A stretch of 43,410 bases of DNA from Methylococcaceae bacterium (GTDB lineage Bacteria > Pseudomonadota > Gammaproteobacteria > Methylococcales > Methylococcaceae), in NCBI GenBank assembly GCA_004299145.1, contig SCQD01000280.1, positions 1 to 43,410 of the forward strand, given 5' to 3'. Below are positions 40,997-43,410 of this stretch, piece after piece. The notes under the pieces are model-generated. The model was not told the origin of the DNA and did no database searches. It saw nothing but the letters and a program-made list of their open reading frames with translations. Positions within the stretch are counted from its first letter, which is position 1. Every line of letters starts with the position of its first letter. Position numbers and translations under genes: made by a program.

Positions 40997-43410
40997 TTAT
41001 TCCCTGTACCTAAAAGGCGCAAGACTGCCTATGCCGGCAAAGTTTTTGATTGACCATAACGAATGGGTAAATTGAGCTTTCCATACCTTGCCGCGCAACG
41101 CTGAAGGTACGGCAACACGGTATAAATCCTTAATGCCGGTATCTTCGCGCGGGTGAACAGCGCCTTTCGGGTCAATCATGATACTGCCCAGTGGGTCGTC
41201 CACCGATCCCAGTTCATCATGGAATACAATTTCTGTGGCTGATTTTGGTACGTAAAAATATACCGAAGGATAACCAACCGCGTCAAAATCCGCTTCCCCT
41301 ATGCGTTTGAATAGTGGGATTTTGCTTTGCATGGTGAGTCGGTTGAAATATCCAGTGAAATGCAGGGAATATTCCTGCCCCGCCTGAACGGGGAGCGAGT
41401 AATGTTTCATAAACCAATCCTGTCCATCGAGTGTTTCGGTGAAAGTCGTATTGTCAACCCCAATACTCTCCTTAAGCAGGATGGTGGATTTGTTGAAAAT
41501 CTCCAGCGTTGCCGTATCGGTCGATCCGGCATTAAACACGAGATTCCCCGTCTGCTTGACTTTGAACTGCATGCTGACGTCGCCGCCGTATCGCCACGCC
41601 ATTTTGTCTGCTTGATGCAGAAAGTCAGCCTTGTCTAATTCAAACGAAAAAGGCAACACGACATATAGTTGCGGATTAGACATCAGGTCGAGGGCAAAAT
41701 TTGCTTCAATCTCGTCGACGGACAAAACTTTTCCCACTCCCTTTGGAAAAACATTAACATCATTCACCAGTGGTTGTAGATAAGATTGTGACTGAAAGGC
41801 TGCCGTTTGCACCATCATCAGGTGATGAATGCTGTATAGATATTGAAAAATAGCATCTTTGCCGGCTTGGGTTCCATCATGTTCATAAAAAAGCTTCATG
41901 TAATGCACATAAGCTTTTAATTCATTCAGTCGCTTCCATTCGGCTCCACCATATTCGACCAGTTCGGTCGCATCGCGCAGATCCGCCAGTGATTGCGAAA
42001 CATCGCCTCTCTCCTGATAATTATTGCTCCAGCGGTCATACATTCGACGCATTACCGGCGCAGCCGGCCCAAAGCAATCTTGTAGATATTGGCTATAAAG
42101 CGCATCAAAATTCTTACCCATATCAAACATCAACTGACTGCCCAGCCACCACGCATGACCCATGGCTCCGGCTCCATCAGTCGTTTCGATATAAATGCCG
42201 TCAATCTTGTTTGTATGCCAAAACTTTAGCTTTTCCTTCATGCCATAAATATCGAAACCCGGCACGCCGTAACTCCACGCAGTGATGTTCCAGTAATCGT
42301 AAATCCCCATTTTTTCGACACGTTTCGACCATTCGACGATCATTTCTTCCGGTATGTAAGCGGTCTGAAATGCATACGGCGTCAGTACTGGGTATACGTT
42401 TTTCCTCAAGTCGAAACTCGGCGCTAAAGCAGCCGTAGAGCCGCTTCCGTAGGCATAGGCCGTAATTACCGTCATCGGATCATTTTCGTTATACATTTTT
42501 GCAACTTCATTGGTAACGTACCACCATTTGTCGGCATGATTAAGCAGGTGGGTTTCAACCGGCGGCAACGGGTCATCAATGCCTCCCTTGCCATCCTCCG
42601 GTTCTGTGCCTATGGCAACAAAGCTCTTTCCAATTTCGGCAGAATATTTATCGAATATCCAATCTTTGTAGGCTTGCAAGGCGGCTGGAATTTCAACGCG
42701 AAATCGCCCACCCAACCTTCCCGATTTGGAGTTGAACCATTGGGGATGCGCATCCAGTAGCGCTTTGTTTTCCAAATAAAATGCTTCGCCGGTATGGCCT
42801 TGGGGCTCAAAATCACCATTGATGCGCAACCTGCGTTTCCATTGCAGCCACTGTTTTTTGTAAGATTCGTTTTCGTCGACTCCTGCGGGTTCGGCCAAAT
42901 CGAGTCCGCCTGTGCCTGAGAAAAATCGATTACGAAAGCTTGGCGCTGTCCATCCACCTGATTTGTTGGATAGCTTGATTTTTGCAGGGCGTATCGTCCA
43001 ATTTTCGCCTGGTCCATACCAGCGAAACCCCATGCTTTCGAGTAATGTATAAATGGCGTTTTCCAATGATTCATGGGTGGTGTACTTGATGACCGCATCA
43101 TAACCGTTGCGCTTTAAGTAAAACTCCTGTCCCGTTCGGCCCGCTAAAGCGACCTGCTCAATCCTGATAGTGCCGGCCTCATAATTCGCAAGCTCTTTTT
43201 TTAGATCGGACAAGGCTTCGGAAGCGACGTGCCTGGCGATAATAACTGTCGGATGATGCGACGCGGCAAAGGTGGCGTTGGCTTTGGATGATGCGGGTAT
43301 AAGGGCGGCTTTTGCCGCTGTAAAATCCGACCGTGGTTGGGTTGCTTCTCCTTGAGCCGCAAAAGGAAGAGCGCTCACAAATAATAAAATCGCCCAGGCC
43401 GAGAAAGCGC
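40997..43410 (-). CDS. secreted DUF4838-family protein (5' end outside window)
   Basis: At least 803 residues are encoded. The frame stays open past an internal GTG at 43378 to the window edge, and the upstream codons encode AFSAWAILLFVSALPFAAQG, the core and cleavage region of a signal peptide. The true start is therefore beyond 43410. The body matches the alpha-glucuronidase-like DUF4838 group: an N-terminal helper domain (ENAIYTLLESMGFRWYGPGE), then a TIM-barrel-like part (IYIETTDGAGAMGHAWWLGS). A C-terminal beta-rich region follows. A glycan-degrading role is inferred, not shown. Confidence 0.78.
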   Translation of the reverse strand, partial: AFSAWAILLFVSALPFAAQGEATQPRSDFTAAKAALIPASSKANATFAASHHPTVIIARHVASEALSDLKKELANYEAGTIRIEQVALAGRTGQEFYLKRNGYDAVIKYTTHESLENAIYTLLESMGFRWYGPGENWTIRPAKIKLSNKSGGWTAPSFRNRFFSGTGGLDLAEPAGVDENESYKKQWLQWKRRLRINGDFEPQGHTGEAFYLENKALLDAHPQWFNSKSGRLGGRFRVEIPAALQAYKDWIFDKYSAEIGKSFVAIGTEPEDGKGGIDDPLPPVETHLLNHADKWWYVTNEVAKMYNENDPMTVITAYAYGSGSTAALAPSFDLRKNVYPVLTPYAFQTAYIPEEMIVEWSKRVEKMGIYDYWNITAWSYGVPGFDIYGMKEKLKFWHTNKIDGIYIETTDGAGAMGHAWWLGSQLMFDMGKNFDALYSQYLQDCFGPAAPVMRRMYDRWSNNYQERGDVSQSLADLRDATELVEYGGAEWKRLNELKAYVHYMKLFYEHDGTQAGKDAIFQYLYSIHHLMMVQTAAFQSQSYLQPLVNDVNVFPKGVGKVLSVDEIEANFALDLMSNPQLYVVLPFSFELDKADFLHQADKMAWRYGGDVSMQFKVKQTGNLVFNAGSTDTATLEIFNKSTILLKESIGVDNTTFTETLDGQDWFMKHYSLPVQAGQEYSLHFTGYFNRLTMQSKIPLFKRIGEADFDAVGYPSVYFYVPKSATEIVFHDELGSVDDPLGSIMIDPKGAVHPREDTGIKDLYRVAVPSALRGKVWKAQFTHSLWSIKNFAGIGSLAPFRYRE

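Overview
The window reads as chromosomal DNA of a GC-rich gammaproteobacterium. The housekeeping genes (prfB-lysS, metG next to rnfABCDGE, rplM-rpsI, rimO, xseA, cstA) have gammaproteobacterial gene orders. The dense palindromic intergenic repeats and a periplasmic metallo-beta-lactamase-fold protein of the kind found near quinoprotein dehydrogenases would suit a methylotroph such as Methylococcales. That last placement is inference.

Layout. 1-427: a RelE toxin remnant and repeats. 428-6563 (minus): a SWIM/SNF2 helicase between near-identical 77-bp repeats, then lysS and prfB, the latter with an intact programmed +1 frameshift. 6959-16348 (minus): an exported MBL-fold hydrolase, then a block transcribed metG > coiled-coil membrane protein > rnfA-B-C-D-G-E. 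16630-19619 (plus): an orphan antitoxin, then a visibly AT-richer restriction-modification island with a C5-cytosine methyltransferase, a NotI-family endonuclease (GTG start, TAGTG overlap) and a Vsr mismatch endonuclease. A group II intron-like scrap follows. 20195-25084 (minus): cstA, a PD-(D/E)XK-like protein, vapBC and rimO. 25226-30534: a REC-PAS regulator, rplM-rpsI, tRNA-Gln(CTG), a DUF1640-like remnant, a deaminase and a macrodomain protein meeting tail to tail, a PilZ protein and xseA. 30527-35243 (plus): an M23 peptidase coupled to a very large REC-HK-REC-PAS-PAS-GGDEF-EAL protein. 35351-43410: small secreted unknowns, then a minus-strand group of secreted proteins: a DUF4838-like protein running off the window, a frameshifted Ig-repeat protein, a DNRLRE-type protein and a broken metalloprotease.

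The most unusual feature is a family of short palindromic elements whose unit length is a multiple of three (39 or 36 bp). Besides intergenic copies, one sits exactly codon-aligned inside the PD-(D/E)XK-like protein, flanked by a 5-bp direct repeat. One appears to have inserted 13 codons near the start of the coiled-coil protein. A triplet inside the vapBC operon supplies the vapB stop codon. Unrelated repeats sit in frame inside rnfC, supply the stop codon of an orphan antitoxin, and end a RelE fragment. Repeat insertion appears to be reshaping gene ends here, especially in toxin-antitoxin genes.

The second interesting unit is the NotI-like/C5-methyltransferase/Vsr cassette. All statements rest on reading the sequence and on remembered family features; no database search was run.
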